From Thermaurantimonas sp046295455 (lineage in GTDB: Bacteria; Bacteroidota; Bacteroidia; Flavobacteriales; Schleiferiaceae), in assembly GCA_046295455.1 (NCBI GenBank), contig JBKBNI010000007.1:1-64000 (forward strand): a stretch of DNA of 64,000 nucleotides. Direction: 5' to 3'. The notes beneath the pieces are model-generated. The model was not told the DNA's origin and did not search any database. It saw only the letters and a list, made by a program, of their open reading frames with translations. Shown piece after piece: positions 51,382 through 60,383 of this stretch (positions are counted from its first letter, which is position 1; every line of letters begins with the position of its first letter). Both the position numbers and the translations under genes were made by a program.

Positions 51382-52755
51382 ATGAAAATAACTTTTTTGG
51401 GAGGAACAGGTACCGTCACCGGTTCAAAGCATCTCATTGAAACAAACACACACAAAATTCTTCTGGATTGCGGACTTTTTCAAGGCTTGAAAGAATTGCG
51501 TTTGCTCAATCGGATGCCTTTTCCGGTAAAACCGGCCGGAATTGATTTGGTAATTCTCTCCCACGGACACCTCGACCATACAGGATACTTACCTGTATTG
51601 GTAAAAAATGGATTTCGGGGGATGATTTTCTGTTCGGAAGCTACAGCGGCCATTGCACGGATCATTTTGTACGACAGTGCACGGATTCAAACGGAAGAGG
51701 CAGAAAGAGCACGTTATGAGGGATATTCCAAGCACAAAGATCCAAAGCCGTTGTACACGACTGAAGATGTAGACAAGGTACTCCCGCTGCTCCGGACTGT
51801 GCCGTTTGGTGAGGAAATTTACCTTGGCAAAGACATCTCTTTTTCACTGACTCCTGCCGGTCATATTTTAGGAGCGTCGGTTGTATCTCTTTGCGCAAAT
51901 GGTTTGAAAATAGTATTCACCGGAGATCTCGGTCGGTACGACGATGTGCTGCTTCCTCCACCTGTCGCTGTCAGGGAGGCCGATGTACTCCTGTGTGAAT
52001 CGACCTACGGACATGCTGTCCATCAGACCCGATACGACGATATCGAGAAAAAGCTAATCCGTCACATAATATACGTTTGGAAAAACAAAGGACTTCTGCT
52101 GATTCCGGGCTTTGCCGTGGAGCGCGCGCAGGTGCTCATGTATCTGATCAGTCGCCTTAAGTCTGCCGGGCGAATACCGCCTGTGCCGCTCTACCTGGAT
52201 TCGCCGATGGCAGGAGCTGTTTCAGAAGTTTTTGAGAAGTACGCTGACCTTTTAAAAATTGATGGGATAGAATTTTCAAAAGCCATGGATTCGTTTGAGC
52301 GTATCGAGACAATTCACGACAGTGATCGGATCGTACGCGACACTCTCTCCAGAGTCGTGATCGCTGGCGGTGGGATGCTCGCTGGTGGCCGGGCATTAAA
52401 CTACTTATATGATCACCTTGAAAATCCCAAATCCATCCTGCTGCTGACCGGCTATCAAGCTGAAGGAACTCGCGGAAGAGCGATCATCAATGGCCTCGAT
52501 GAGCTAAAAATCTTTGGTAAGTATTTAAAAGTTAAAATGCGGGTTGATCACATTGACGGATTATCTTCCCATGCCGACAGATCTGATATACTCCATTGGC
52601 TGGAGCACTTTACCTCCTTTCCGAAAAGAATATTTCTTGTCCACGGCGAAGCTCACTCCTCCGATACTCTGCGACAAAAACTGAAAAACATCTATCCCTT
52701 CTGCGAAATCTTCATTCCTAAAATAGGAGACACCTTTGAATGGAACAAATCTTAG
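51382..52755 (+). CDS. Beta-CASP metallo-beta-lactamase-fold hydrolase (RNA-processing type)
   Basis: A 457-residue metallohydrolase of the CPSF73/RNase J-like group (MBL fold plus beta-CASP plus Zn-dependent RNA-specificity tail). Motifs: FLGGTGTVTGSKHL, SHGHLDHTG (HxHxDH), TPAGHILGAS, FTGDLGRYDD, and for beta-CASP LIPGFAVERAQ and YLDSPMA, with late DGLSSHADRSD and VHGE. It probably cleaves RNA or single-stranded DNA. ATG start. Divergent from the esterase gene; the YkuK gene follows 99 bases later. Confidence 0.92.
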   Translation: MKITFLGGTGTVTGSKHLIETNTHKILLDCGLFQGLKELRLLNRMPFPVKPAGIDLVILSHGHLDHTGYLPVLVKNGFRGMIFCSEATAAIARIILYDSARIQTEEAERARYEGYSKHKDPKPLYTTEDVDKVLPLLRTVPFGEEIYLGKDISFSLTPAGHILGASVVSLCANGLKIVFTGDLGRYDDVLLPPPVAVREADVLLCESTYGHAVHQTRYDDIEKKLIRHIIYVWKNKGLLLIPGFAVERAQVLMYLISRLKSAGRIPPVPLYLDSPMAGAVSEVFEKYADLLKIDGIEFSKAMDSFERIETIHDSDRIVRDTLSRVVIAGGGMLAGGRALNYLYDHLENPKSILLLTGYQAEGTRGRAIINGLDELKIFGKYLKVKMRVDHIDGLSSHADRSDILHWLEHFTSFPKRIFLVHGEAHSSDTLRQKLKNIYPFCEIFIPKIGDTFEWNKS

Positions 52756-52854
52756 TCTTTTGTTAAATTGTTTGTTAGGAATTAATAAATTATTAATAAA
52801 ACAATAACCTTTTAATTTGTGGTTGTTTTTATTGTTGTTACAAAAAAAGCAGAT

Positions 52855-53310
52855 ATGGCGTACAAAATGGTGTTTAAAGACAATGCTGGCCGAAAAATAC
52901 CGGACGTGCGCGCTTTTGTCGAAAATTGGCTGGCCGAACACCCGAAAGGAAGAATTTTTATCGGGGCTGACTCCAAGGTGAAGGGCGACTATGTAAAATA
53001 CGCTATTGTAATCTGTCTTTGGGATGTGGGTAAAGGAGTCTCCGAGTTGTATTCACATTTGACCATGCCCCGACCGGCCGATTCCTTTTCAAGACTTTGG
53101 AATGAAGTCACCAAGGCAGTGGAGATTGCTGAGTGCATCAAGGATCTCGCGCGTATTGAAATCCATGTGGATATCAATTCGAAGCCCGGATATCGCTCCT
53201 ACCAGCTGTATGATGCTTCAATAGGTTTTATAAAGAGTTATGGGTATGATGCTGCCGGAAAACCCTTTGCGTGGGCTGCCAGTTGCGGAGCAAACCGGCA
53301 TTGTCAGTAG
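52855..53310 (+). CDS. YkuK family (DUF458) RNase H-like protein
   Basis: A 151-residue cytoplasmic protein with an RNase H-like fold. Conserved parts: RIFIGADSKVKGDYVKYAIV, IEIHVDINSKPGYRSYQLYD and the tail AGKPFAWAASCGANRH. The acidic residues (ADSK, DIN) could bind metal; function unknown. The open frame reaches a GTG-like start at 52819, but the ATG at 52855 (MAYKMVFKD) fits the family. It converges on a glycosyltransferase gene. Confidence 0.85.
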   Translation: MAYKMVFKDNAGRKIPDVRAFVENWLAEHPKGRIFIGADSKVKGDYVKYAIVICLWDVGKGVSELYSHLTMPRPADSFSRLWNEVTKAVEIAECIKDLARIEIHVDINSKPGYRSYQLYDASIGFIKSYGYDAAGKPFAWAASCGANRHCQ

Positions 53311-53330
53311 TTTCTGCCTGGTTTGAGTTT

Positions 53331-54167
53331 TTATTTTCGAAGCCAGGAATACACTTTTTGAACACCACGGGTTGGCATCAAGCGTACAATCGTTCGTATG
53401 ATCAGTTGCATACCATATTGATACCAAGTAAAAAATCCCATCTGGTAGATCATGCGCATAGACTTATATTCCAATAGCAGATATTTCAAGCCCTTTCTCC
53501 GGGCGATCAATCCTTTGCCGGCGCGTACATTCACAAGTGCGCACTGAATATTCGCTGAGATATATCCGCTGTGAAGGAGGCGGGTCCAGAGCACATAGTC
53601 TTCTCCCATCACCTTTTCGGGCGGATAGCCGCCTACAGCACACACAGCCTCACGTCGGTAGATGACAGTTTGGTGGTTGAAGGGGCTGCGCCAGTGCGCA
53701 AATTTCAAGATGTTCCGATGGTGTTCAGGTACTTTTCGCGTGGCATAGCGCATGCTCATCGTTTCGTCGTATTCATCGATCCACGACCCGAGAATGACTA
53801 CATCGGGATGCGACCGAAGATAGCTCCATTGAATTTCAAATCTATTGGGCATTGCAATATCATCTGCATCCATGCGTGCGATCCAGGGCTGGCTGCATGC
53901 CTGGATTCCGGCATTCAGTGCAGCCGGTATTCCCTGATTCTCTTTAAGCTCCACAACCTTTAATTCCGGAATCCGTTTTTTCCAGTAGATGAGTTCATCA
54001 GAAAGTTCTGCAGATACCGGCCCATCCTGTACGACTATGATTTCAGATGCCTTCCAGGTTTGATTTTCGATGCTGAGGAGGGACTGATGCAGCCATTCGG
54101 CCTTATCACCTTGATAGACGGGAAGCAAGACACTCAGCTGGAGTCTCTGGTCATCCGAGTGATTCAT
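53331..54167 (-). CDS. GT2 family glycosyltransferase
   Basis: A 278-residue GT-A enzyme. Motifs: QLSVLLPVYQGDKAEWLHQS (partial), IIVVQDGP, ENQGIPAALNAGIQ, ARMDADDIAMPNR (DxD metal and UDP-sugar site) and GEDYVLWTRLL (catalytic ED). The end is basic with helices that may touch the membrane. Start codon 54167 (or an ATG at 54179) overlaps the GT4 gene by 17-29 bases, so the pair are co-translated, probably for a surface glycan. Sugar unknown. Confidence 0.9.
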   Translation of the reverse strand: MNHSDDQRLQLSVLLPVYQGDKAEWLHQSLLSIENQTWKASEIIVVQDGPVSAELSDELIYWKKRIPELKVVELKENQGIPAALNAGIQACSQPWIARMDADDIAMPNRFEIQWSYLRSHPDVVILGSWIDEYDETMSMRYATRKVPEHHRNILKFAHWRSPFNHQTVIYRREAVCAVGGYPPEKVMGEDYVLWTRLLHSGYISANIQCALVNVRAGKGLIARRKGLKYLLLEYKSMRMIYQMGFFTWYQYGMQLIIRTIVRLMPTRGVQKVYSWLRK

Positions 54168-55188
54168 ACAGTCGTACATATTGAGTGGCTATTACACTTG
54201 GAGAAAATTCTTTATCAAATCTTTCTATGGCTTTGGACGTGATGCAGTCTCTGTTTTCTAGGGCATATTCTACGGATTTAGCAAATTCATTAGCATCATG
54301 AACTTCGCAGCAGACCAATTCTTCTGAAAACAAGCCTTCAAACGATTGTATCCGATTGCACACGACCGGTATGCGCAGCTGAAAGGACTCGAGAAGTACC
54401 AGCGGAAATCCTTCACTCAGCGATGGCAGAAGCAGCACATCTGCTATCTGAAGCAACTGATGACCCTCCCGGATAAACCCTGTAAAACAAACTCTGTTTT
54501 CCAGATTTTTCTGACGGATCTCCATTTTAAGCGCGGGCAGCAGCTTGCCGTCACCGACATGGATCCACTTCCAGGACGTGTTCCGTAGCAGCAAGGGGAC
54601 TACGGCATGTAGATTTTTCCTCTCATTTGCCGTACCGAGGGTCATCAGCAGGGTAGCCCCTGCCGACCAACTTTTCAATTTGTCAGCCAGCTCCCTGTGA
54701 TCAGGCGAAATCGGCTCCGGAATCCGAGTATTTGGGATGTAGTGCACATGTGCAAACCCCTTTTGGGTGTAGAACCTCTGCATATGAGGCGTAATGGCCA
54801 CAAGTGCATTTTTGTTTTTAAGGCTCAGGTGGTGAAGGGTGATACCTGCCAATGCGGATATTTTAGGATACTCAAGCCGATATTCATCGTAGAAGTAATT
54901 GTGAAGTGTAGAAATGGTTTTCAGCTTGGGCCGCACAAACTTCCGCAATGCTGAGAATACATCAGGTCGGAGTGTGTGGCTATGGAGGATATCGCACTCG
55001 AGCTCTTGAATCTCCGAAAGCGCAGCTGAAAACGAAATGCGCTTTGAATCTGGCCATTGGTATCCTTCTCTGGAGTCGAAGTATAGAATTTGAATGTCTG
55101 CATAAGGTCTCAAAAGCCTTACCAGTTCATGGGCTACTGTCACAGGACCCGTCCTGGCCGGAGAGGGAACAAGCTGAACTACTTTCAA
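54151..55188 (-). CDS. GT4 family (GT-B) glycosyltransferase
   Basis: A 345-residue enzyme of the GT4 group 1 kind. N-half: MKVVQLVPSPARTGPVTVAH, CDILHSHTLRPDVFS, TLHNYFYDEYRLEY. C-half: LGTANERKNLHAVVP, GDGKLLPALKMEI, VCFTGFIREGHQLLQIADVL (part) and the nucleotide-sugar site LPSLSEGFPLVLLESF (E-x7-E). The start is TTG at 55188. Probably adds a hexose to a growing surface glycan with its GT2 partner. Confidence 0.92.
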   Translation of the reverse strand: MKVVQLVPSPARTGPVTVAHELVRLLRPYADIQILYFDSREGYQWPDSKRISFSAALSEIQELECDILHSHTLRPDVFSALRKFVRPKLKTISTLHNYFYDEYRLEYPKISALAGITLHHLSLKNKNALVAITPHMQRFYTQKGFAHVHYIPNTRIPEPISPDHRELADKLKSWSAGATLLMTLGTANERKNLHAVVPLLLRNTSWKWIHVGDGKLLPALKMEIRQKNLENRVCFTGFIREGHQLLQIADVLLLPSLSEGFPLVLLESFQLRIPVVCNRIQSFEGLFSEELVCCEVHDANEFAKSVEYALENRDCITSKAIERFDKEFSPSVIATQYVRLYESLG

Positions 55189-55746
55189 AATATATCCGGT
55201 ATATAGTAAGCAGTGGCAAATCTATCATAGTACTTTATAACCCGCTGTTGAAAAAAAAAGCCCTTTTAAACTCCAGAACTGCTCACCGGGGAATTTTTCT
55301 ACATTTGTGACCTGTTACATTCGATATTTCCATTTGTTGTTGGAGAAAAAAAAATTAACAAGGCTTGAAACCCCATCCAGACCTTTAAGGCTGGCCAAAG
55401 AAATTACCTTCTGCCCGAAGTACAAGCCTGTTGGGGTATCCATGATGGACTTTGCAGCCGGTGCTGCTATTTTAATCTGCGCAATCTCAGTACTCCACAA
55501 AATTTTGTGTTACCGACTCGATCCGATACGTATCCGGATATCAGCCGGTCCGGTACTGAGGGCCAAGAATCTCAGTCGCTTGAAATATCTCTTGCCATCA
55601 ATAATTTTTTACATTTCAAAAGTTGCAATGAATGTGTGGTATGATTTTTTGAACTTTGAAATACAAAAATTCTTTTTTAACAAAATTTCTCTCAGTACGT
55701 TATTTAGCCAACGAGAAAACATCATTTGAATACATTGCCCGAACCG
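55189..55746. other. Intergenic region with an orphan -7 box, no confident gene
   Basis: About 560 bases between two divergently read units. TACATTTG at 55300-55307 (plus) is a full -7 element, 440 bases before the S41 gene, so the region may hold a long leader or a small RNA. An open frame of 140 codons (55307-55729, plus, GTG start) and a short minus-strand frame (55315-55500) overlap; neither resembles a known family and codon use is unconvincing. AT-rich towards 55746. Confidence 0.45.
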
Positions 55747-57834
55747 ATGAATAAAAATCCATTTCGTTCCCTGATTTCGCTTATAGCCACTTCATTCGTT
55801 TTGATCAGTTGCATGCCTGGAAGTTCGTCAGACAAAACCCGGCAACGCGAAAAACTCATCATGCAAATCACCTACTCCGCCTTATATACCCAGCATTTGC
55901 AACCTCCAACAGCCAATTCTTCGCTCTCAGTCAAAATTTTCAATAAGGCAGTTGAGAATTTTGATGTTTCCAAAAAGTTTTTTTTAAAATCGGACATAGA
56001 CGAGTTTTCAAGACAGCAGGCATTCATGCTTCGCATGCTTCAGGACGGGGATATCAGTCTGTTTGAAAAGATGTATCAACGCATTCTCAAGCGCATCAGC
56101 GAATCCGAACAGATTGTCAACGATCTTCTCAATGAGCCTTTTAGGTTTTCGAAAAAAGAAACATACGAAACCAACGATGAGCATCAGAATTTTGCAAAAA
56201 GCAGCAAAGAACTTCAGGAAAATTGGAGGAAATATTTAAAATACAGGATATTAGTCAGATTATACGAAACTATTGATACCAATACTTCCATTGCCGTCGC
56301 CGGCATTACAGACCAGGCTGAAAAAGAAGCCCGCACCAAAGAGCGAGAGCAGCTCAAAGAGTGGTTTGACATGATGAAGGAGATGGATCGTAACGACTGG
56401 TTTGGATTGTATTTAAATTCTTACGTTCAGAATTTTGATCCGCACTCTGAGTATTACCCACCTCAGCGGCAGGAAGACTTTGAAATAGAAATGACCGGGC
56501 AGTTTGAAGGTATTGGCGCTCAGTTGGTAAGCAGGGATGGATTTGTGACCATTGATCGAATTGTGCCCGGAAGCGCCAGTTGGCGACAAGGAGAGCTGGA
56601 AGAGGGTGATCGGATTCTACGGGTCACGCAGGAGCATGGTGAAGCCACAGATGTGGTAGGTATGAGCATTCAGAAGGTAGTAAAACTCATACGGGGAAAA
56701 AAGGGCACCAAAGTCACTCTGACCGTAAGGAAAGCGGATGGAAGTCGACGTGACATTACCATCGTGCGGGATGTAGTGGAAATGGAGGCTGCTTTCGCAC
56801 GCTCCTCTGTAGCTGAATACAACGGTGAACGATTTGGATACATACGCTTGCCTAAATTTTATGTTGACTTTTACAAAGAGACCAACCGAAACTGTGCGCA
56901 GGATATGCGTACAGAGGTCGAACGTCTCAAAAAAGAAGGAGTGAAAGGAATCATCGTCGACCTTCGAAACAATGGGGGCGGCACTTTAGAAGGGGCCATT
57001 GATATTGCCGGACTGTTTATTCCCTCCGGACCTGTCGTACAGGTAAAGGCCACCGGTCAGCCCTCCAGGGTGCTCTCCGACCGCGATCCCGGCATTGTGT
57101 ATGATGGGCCTTTGGTGTTGATGGTCAATCACTTTTCGGCCAGCGCAAGCGAAATATTTGCAGCTGCCATGCAGGATTACAGAAGGGCTCTGTTGATTGG
57201 CTCCAATCACACCTTTGGAAAGGGTACCGTACAGAACATGCTGGATTACGATCGGGCAGTAAGTTTTGGAAACAGGGATATGAAACCCCTTGGTTCCCTG
57301 AAAATTACCATTCAAAAATACTACAGGATAAACGGGGGCACACCTCAGCTAAAAGGAGTCACACCTGACATCATCATCCCGGATCAATACAGCTATTTGG
57401 ATTTTGGTGAAAGAGAGCTGAAAAATGCCATTGCATATTCTGAGATCTCACCCGCCAGTTATATCCGATGGTCGGATACGGCATCCTATGCCGGAGCTAT
57501 TGCCAAGGCGGAAGAGCGAATCTCAAAAAATCCAAAATTTCAATTGATGGAAGAATATGCCAGATGGTTGGCATCCAACAAAGAAAACACAACTATTTCG
57601 CTCCGTTGGGAAGACTATGCCTCCCATCAAAGGCTGATCAAAGAGAAGTCAAAACAATTTAAAGATGTATATGTAAGCACGGATAGCATACCGTTTTTTA
57701 TTCCACAATCGATGATAGAAGAGCTTAATCAGAAAGGCGATGATCAGCGTGAATGGAGGAAGTGGATCTCTGATTTGAGTCGTGATGTACAGATTCAGGA
57801 GGCCTTACGCGTGATCTATGACATGAAGCTATGA
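55747..57834 (+). CDS. prc: Carboxy-terminal processing protease (Prc/Tsp type, S41), lipoprotein
   Basis: A 695-residue periplasmic serine protease. Lipobox at the N-terminus (SFVLISC), so it is lipid-anchored. Tsp-type N-terminal helical region (about 40-220), PDZ domain (about 245-330; TGQFEGIGAQLVSRDG, GDRILRVTQ), then the S41 core with GYIRLPKFYVDFY, GIIVDLRNNGGGTLEGAI (VDLRNNGGG), Ser in HFSASASEIFAAAMQD and Lys in NHTFGKGTVQ (Ser-Lys dyad), and a C-terminal DUF3340-like part. The frame opens at TTG (55726), but ATG 55747 is chosen. It overlaps the ABC permease by 4 bases (ATGA). Confidence 0.95.
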   Translation: MNKNPFRSLISLIATSFVLISCMPGSSSDKTRQREKLIMQITYSALYTQHLQPPTANSSLSVKIFNKAVENFDVSKKFFLKSDIDEFSRQQAFMLRMLQDGDISLFEKMYQRILKRISESEQIVNDLLNEPFRFSKKETYETNDEHQNFAKSSKELQENWRKYLKYRILVRLYETIDTNTSIAVAGITDQAEKEARTKEREQLKEWFDMMKEMDRNDWFGLYLNSYVQNFDPHSEYYPPQRQEDFEIEMTGQFEGIGAQLVSRDGFVTIDRIVPGSASWRQGELEEGDRILRVTQEHGEATDVVGMSIQKVVKLIRGKKGTKVTLTVRKADGSRRDITIVRDVVEMEAAFARSSVAEYNGERFGYIRLPKFYVDFYKETNRNCAQDMRTEVERLKKEGVKGIIVDLRNNGGGTLEGAIDIAGLFIPSGPVVQVKATGQPSRVLSDRDPGIVYDGPLVLMVNHFSASASEIFAAAMQDYRRALLIGSNHTFGKGTVQNMLDYDRAVSFGNRDMKPLGSLKITIQKYYRINGGTPQLKGVTPDIIIPDQYSYLDFGERELKNAIAYSEISPASYIRWSDTASYAGAIAKAEERISKNPKFQLMEEYARWLASNKENTTISLRWEDYASHQRLIKEKSKQFKDVYVSTDSIPFFIPQSMIEELNQKGDDQREWRKWISDLSRDVQIQEALRVIYDMKL

Positions 57835-58832
57835 TCTTTACAAAGTCGAAGAGACAGCCCTTTGCGGGGATCCCTTCTCTTGTTTTGGGTGTTTATCTGT
57901 TGATGGCTCTATCCTCTTTTTTGTTGCCGGCCAACGGTCCTGGAGCTTACGATCATATCGAACTAGAATTTTCTCTTCTGCCACCCCTGACTTCTGTGCG
58001 ATATGTAGAGTTTATTTCGGATCGCCTTACAGAGGGGAGAGTGTATGTTCCCGCTGATGGTATATCCGTCGAGTCCGATGGAAGTGTTGAGGTGTCTTAC
58101 AAAGGCAAAAAAAAGGTCATTGATGCCCGTACTTTCGATTCATACACCTTACAGGACAAAACATTCATTCTTGGTACAGACCGATTCGGCAGAGACTTGT
58201 GGGCACGCATTTCATATGGATCCAGGGTTTCCTTATCCATAGGATTTCTTGCCATGCTGGTGAGCATTGCCATTGGTGTACCGCTGGGATCTGTAGCCGG
58301 ATATTTCGGAGGGGGTATTGACAGGACAGTAATGTGGCTGGCTACCGTGATGTGGAGTGTGCCATCTGTATTGCTGGTCATGTCGTTTACACTCGTTTTT
58401 GGGAAGTCATTGGCTCAGGTTTTTATCGCTGTAGGTCTTACCATGTGGGTCGATATTGCTCGTACAGTCAGAGGTAAGGTATTTTCGGTACGGACAAAAG
58501 AATACATTCTTGCAGCTCAGATCGGAGGTCTTACACCCCTCAGGATACTAGTCTATCACGTTTTTCCCAATGTTCTCGGACCTATAATGATTCTTGCAGC
58601 TACCAATTTTTCGACAGCCGTACTGCTTGAGAGCGGCATCAGCTTTCTTGGCCTGGGGGTGCAGCCGCCCACGCCTTCGTGGGGCAACATCATTCGAGAT
58701 CACTATTCCTATCTCCTTATGGGCAAGCCCTGGGTCGTGTTGTTTCCGGTGACATGTATTGTAGGACTTATTCTGGCTCTCATTTCTCTGGCAAATGTTC
58801 TTAGGGATTATTATGACGTGAAAGACAGTTAA
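57831..58832 (+). CDS. ABC transporter permease, DppC/OppC-like
   Basis: A 333-residue inner-membrane permease of the peptide/nickel group. One N-terminal helix, a periplasmic insert of about 100 residues, the linker ILGTDRFGRDLWARISYG that opens OppC-type domains, five helices, and the EAA loop YILAAQIGGLTPLRILVYHV that docks the ATPase. It is translationally coupled to the S41 protease by ATGA. No ATPase, second permease or binding protein is nearby, so partners must be encoded elsewhere. Substrate unknown. Confidence 0.9.
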   Translation: MIFTKSKRQPFAGIPSLVLGVYLLMALSSFLLPANGPGAYDHIELEFSLLPPLTSVRYVEFISDRLTEGRVYVPADGISVESDGSVEVSYKGKKKVIDARTFDSYTLQDKTFILGTDRFGRDLWARISYGSRVSLSIGFLAMLVSIAIGVPLGSVAGYFGGGIDRTVMWLATVMWSVPSVLLVMSFTLVFGKSLAQVFIAVGLTMWVDIARTVRGKVFSVRTKEYILAAQIGGLTPLRILVYHVFPNVLGPIMILAATNFSTAVLLESGISFLGLGVQPPTPSWGNIIRDHYSYLLMGKPWVVLFPVTCIVGLILALISLANVLRDYYDVKDS

Positions 58833-59032
58833 TAAAAATTCCGCCAAGTAGAGAATAATGTGTGATCGGGATTGGAATACCGGCATAAACACCACACCAT
58901 CAGTAGTACTGCAAGGGTATCAAAGCATTATACCGAAAACACTAATGGCACATTTCAAACCGGTTTTTGATAAAACAACAATTATAGCTCACGGATTAAA
59001 CCGATAGTTATGAATATACGAAATGCAACCGA

Positions 59033-59050
59033 AAACCGTATTAACGGTTT
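59033..59050. repeat. Short perfect inverted repeat before the dead transposase
   Basis: AAACCGT ATTA ACGGTTT: a perfect 7-bp stem with a 4-base loop, 13 bases upstream of the transposase remnant. Hairpins near the ends are typical of IS200-like elements, so it may be the old left end; this is an inference. Confidence 0.35.
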
Positions 59051-59063
59051 ATAAAACATAATT

Positions 59064-59501
59064 ATCCCTCATTCATTCGACAAAATATGGATACATGCCA
59101 TTTGGTCAACTAAAGGTAGATTACCATTGATTCTTCAAAACATTGAACAAAAGGTATATCAATTTATTTCAGAGCAATTGAGAGAGCAAAGTTGCCCGGT
59201 AAGAATCATCAATGGTATGGCTGACCATATTTATTGATTGTTTTTGGTAAATCCTCAAAAATTTATTGCAGAAGTTATCAAACAGATTGAAAGCAGTAGC
59301 TCTCATTATATCAATCAATACAATATCATGGCAGACAAATTTGTACGGCAAACAGGGTATACTTCATTTTCTGTTTCGGAATTCATTATTGATAAAGTGT
59401 TTTACTACATTAAAAATAATAAATCACGCCATCAAAAAAAAAACTTTTCAGCAGAAATATGAGGAGTTTTTAAACTATATGGACTCGAAGATGATAAATA
59501 A
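59064..59501 (+). pseudogene. Decayed IS200-like Y1 (REP-associated type) transposase
   Basis: About 146 codons of a Y1 HUH-type transposase can be read across three frames. Text includes KIWIHAIWSTKGRLPLI, INGMADHIY, LVNPQKFIAEVIKQIESSSS, VRQTGYTSFSVSEF, KTFQQKYEEFL and LYGLEDDK. Inactivating changes are visible: the expected ATG reads ATC at 59064; in the HxH motif the second His is Tyr, followed at once by a TGA (about 59233); one extra base in an A run near 59445 shifts the frame; a missing base near 59473 shifts it again. The remnant ends at the TAA at 59499-59501. Intact relatives are single-strand transposases of about 150 residues. Confidence 0.88.
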
Positions 59502-60166
59502 TTTAGAAGCCCAAACAGACTGTATGGTTTATCAGCTTTGTGAGTTGATGGAAGAAGAAATAAAGACAGTAGAAAAAAACATTATAACAGAAATGCCCAT
59601 GCTACAGAGCCACACCGCTTGCCCATTGCAGGACTAATTCGAACCAACTACCACGCAAGCCAAAACTTGGCAAAGAGTGTGTTTGTCTAAATGCACAACT
59701 GACTGACAATCAAAACGAAAGACAGAAAGACAGCAGCTAATAGCGGTTTGGCGTAATGGCGGGTTCAGTGGTAAAATGAATTTAATTAATTCTAATCAAG
59801 TTTTGTGGTGGACTGACAGTTTTGTGCTCCGAAATCGCCAAATTTATACAGGTGAAAAACGTCAGCAATAATGGCATGAAACCAGTTCCAAAAGAAAATC
59901 ACAAGTGAAAAAGTATAGATTTGTAACATTTAAATTAATTACAATCGCTATACTGACAGAAATTAGCTAATTGAACATCTCAGACTTGTGCTATAAGATC
60001 CGCAAATAATGAGTTTATAAATTAGATTTTAAGATTTTAGAATAAATCATCAAGAAACTTACAGAATTAACTTAATCAAATGTCCAAAATTACCAGACTA
60101 TGATCTTTATGCATCCCTTTTTTAAGGAATCCATATGCTTTTTATTAAGTGGGCTTTACCGAGTTT
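59502..60166. other. Gene-free stretch after the dead transposase
   Basis: About 665 bases with no reading frame longer than about 50 codons that looks coding. The text (for example GCCCATTGCAGGACTAATTC near 59622, and GCGGTTTGGCGTAATGGCGG near 59743) has the feel of multicopy intergenic DNA in Bacteroidota, but this cannot be confirmed here. Probably the remains of mobile or duplicated DNA. Confidence 0.35.
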
Positions 60167-60346
60167 GATTTCGTGAGGGATAGGAGCGGTATGAGCTGCA
60201 GCAGGGGTGCATGTGGCACACAGGGCGAGGAGGCGACAGGTGAAGCCACCGGAGCCCGATGTGCCACGCACGACTGCAAGGCGAGTATGAGCGGATAGCC
60301 CGACCCCTGACGAAGGCGCTGTGGCGCCTTGTCAGGGGGCACGCCC
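60167..60346 (+). repeat. Palindromic intergenic repeat element, copy 2
   Basis: GC-rich block beside acs: ...GAGCGGATAGCCCGA, then a stem CCCCTGAC (60304-60311) / GTCAGGGG (60331-60338) with inner AAGGCGC/GCGCCTT, then GCACGCCC and A-rich sequence. Same architecture as the copy at 4978-5190 with different stem bases, so the pairing rather than the sequence is conserved. It may act as an RNA hairpin at transcript ends. The left boundary is approximate. Confidence 0.6.
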
Positions 60347-60383
60347 AAAATAAAAATTAAACGGATACCCGGGTGCGGGGTGG

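Noticed and set aside
59637..59650. ATTCGAACC on the plus strand as the T-loop of a minus-strand tRNA
   Set aside because: The flanking bases do not form a T stem, and no anticodon arm or acceptor stem could be found.
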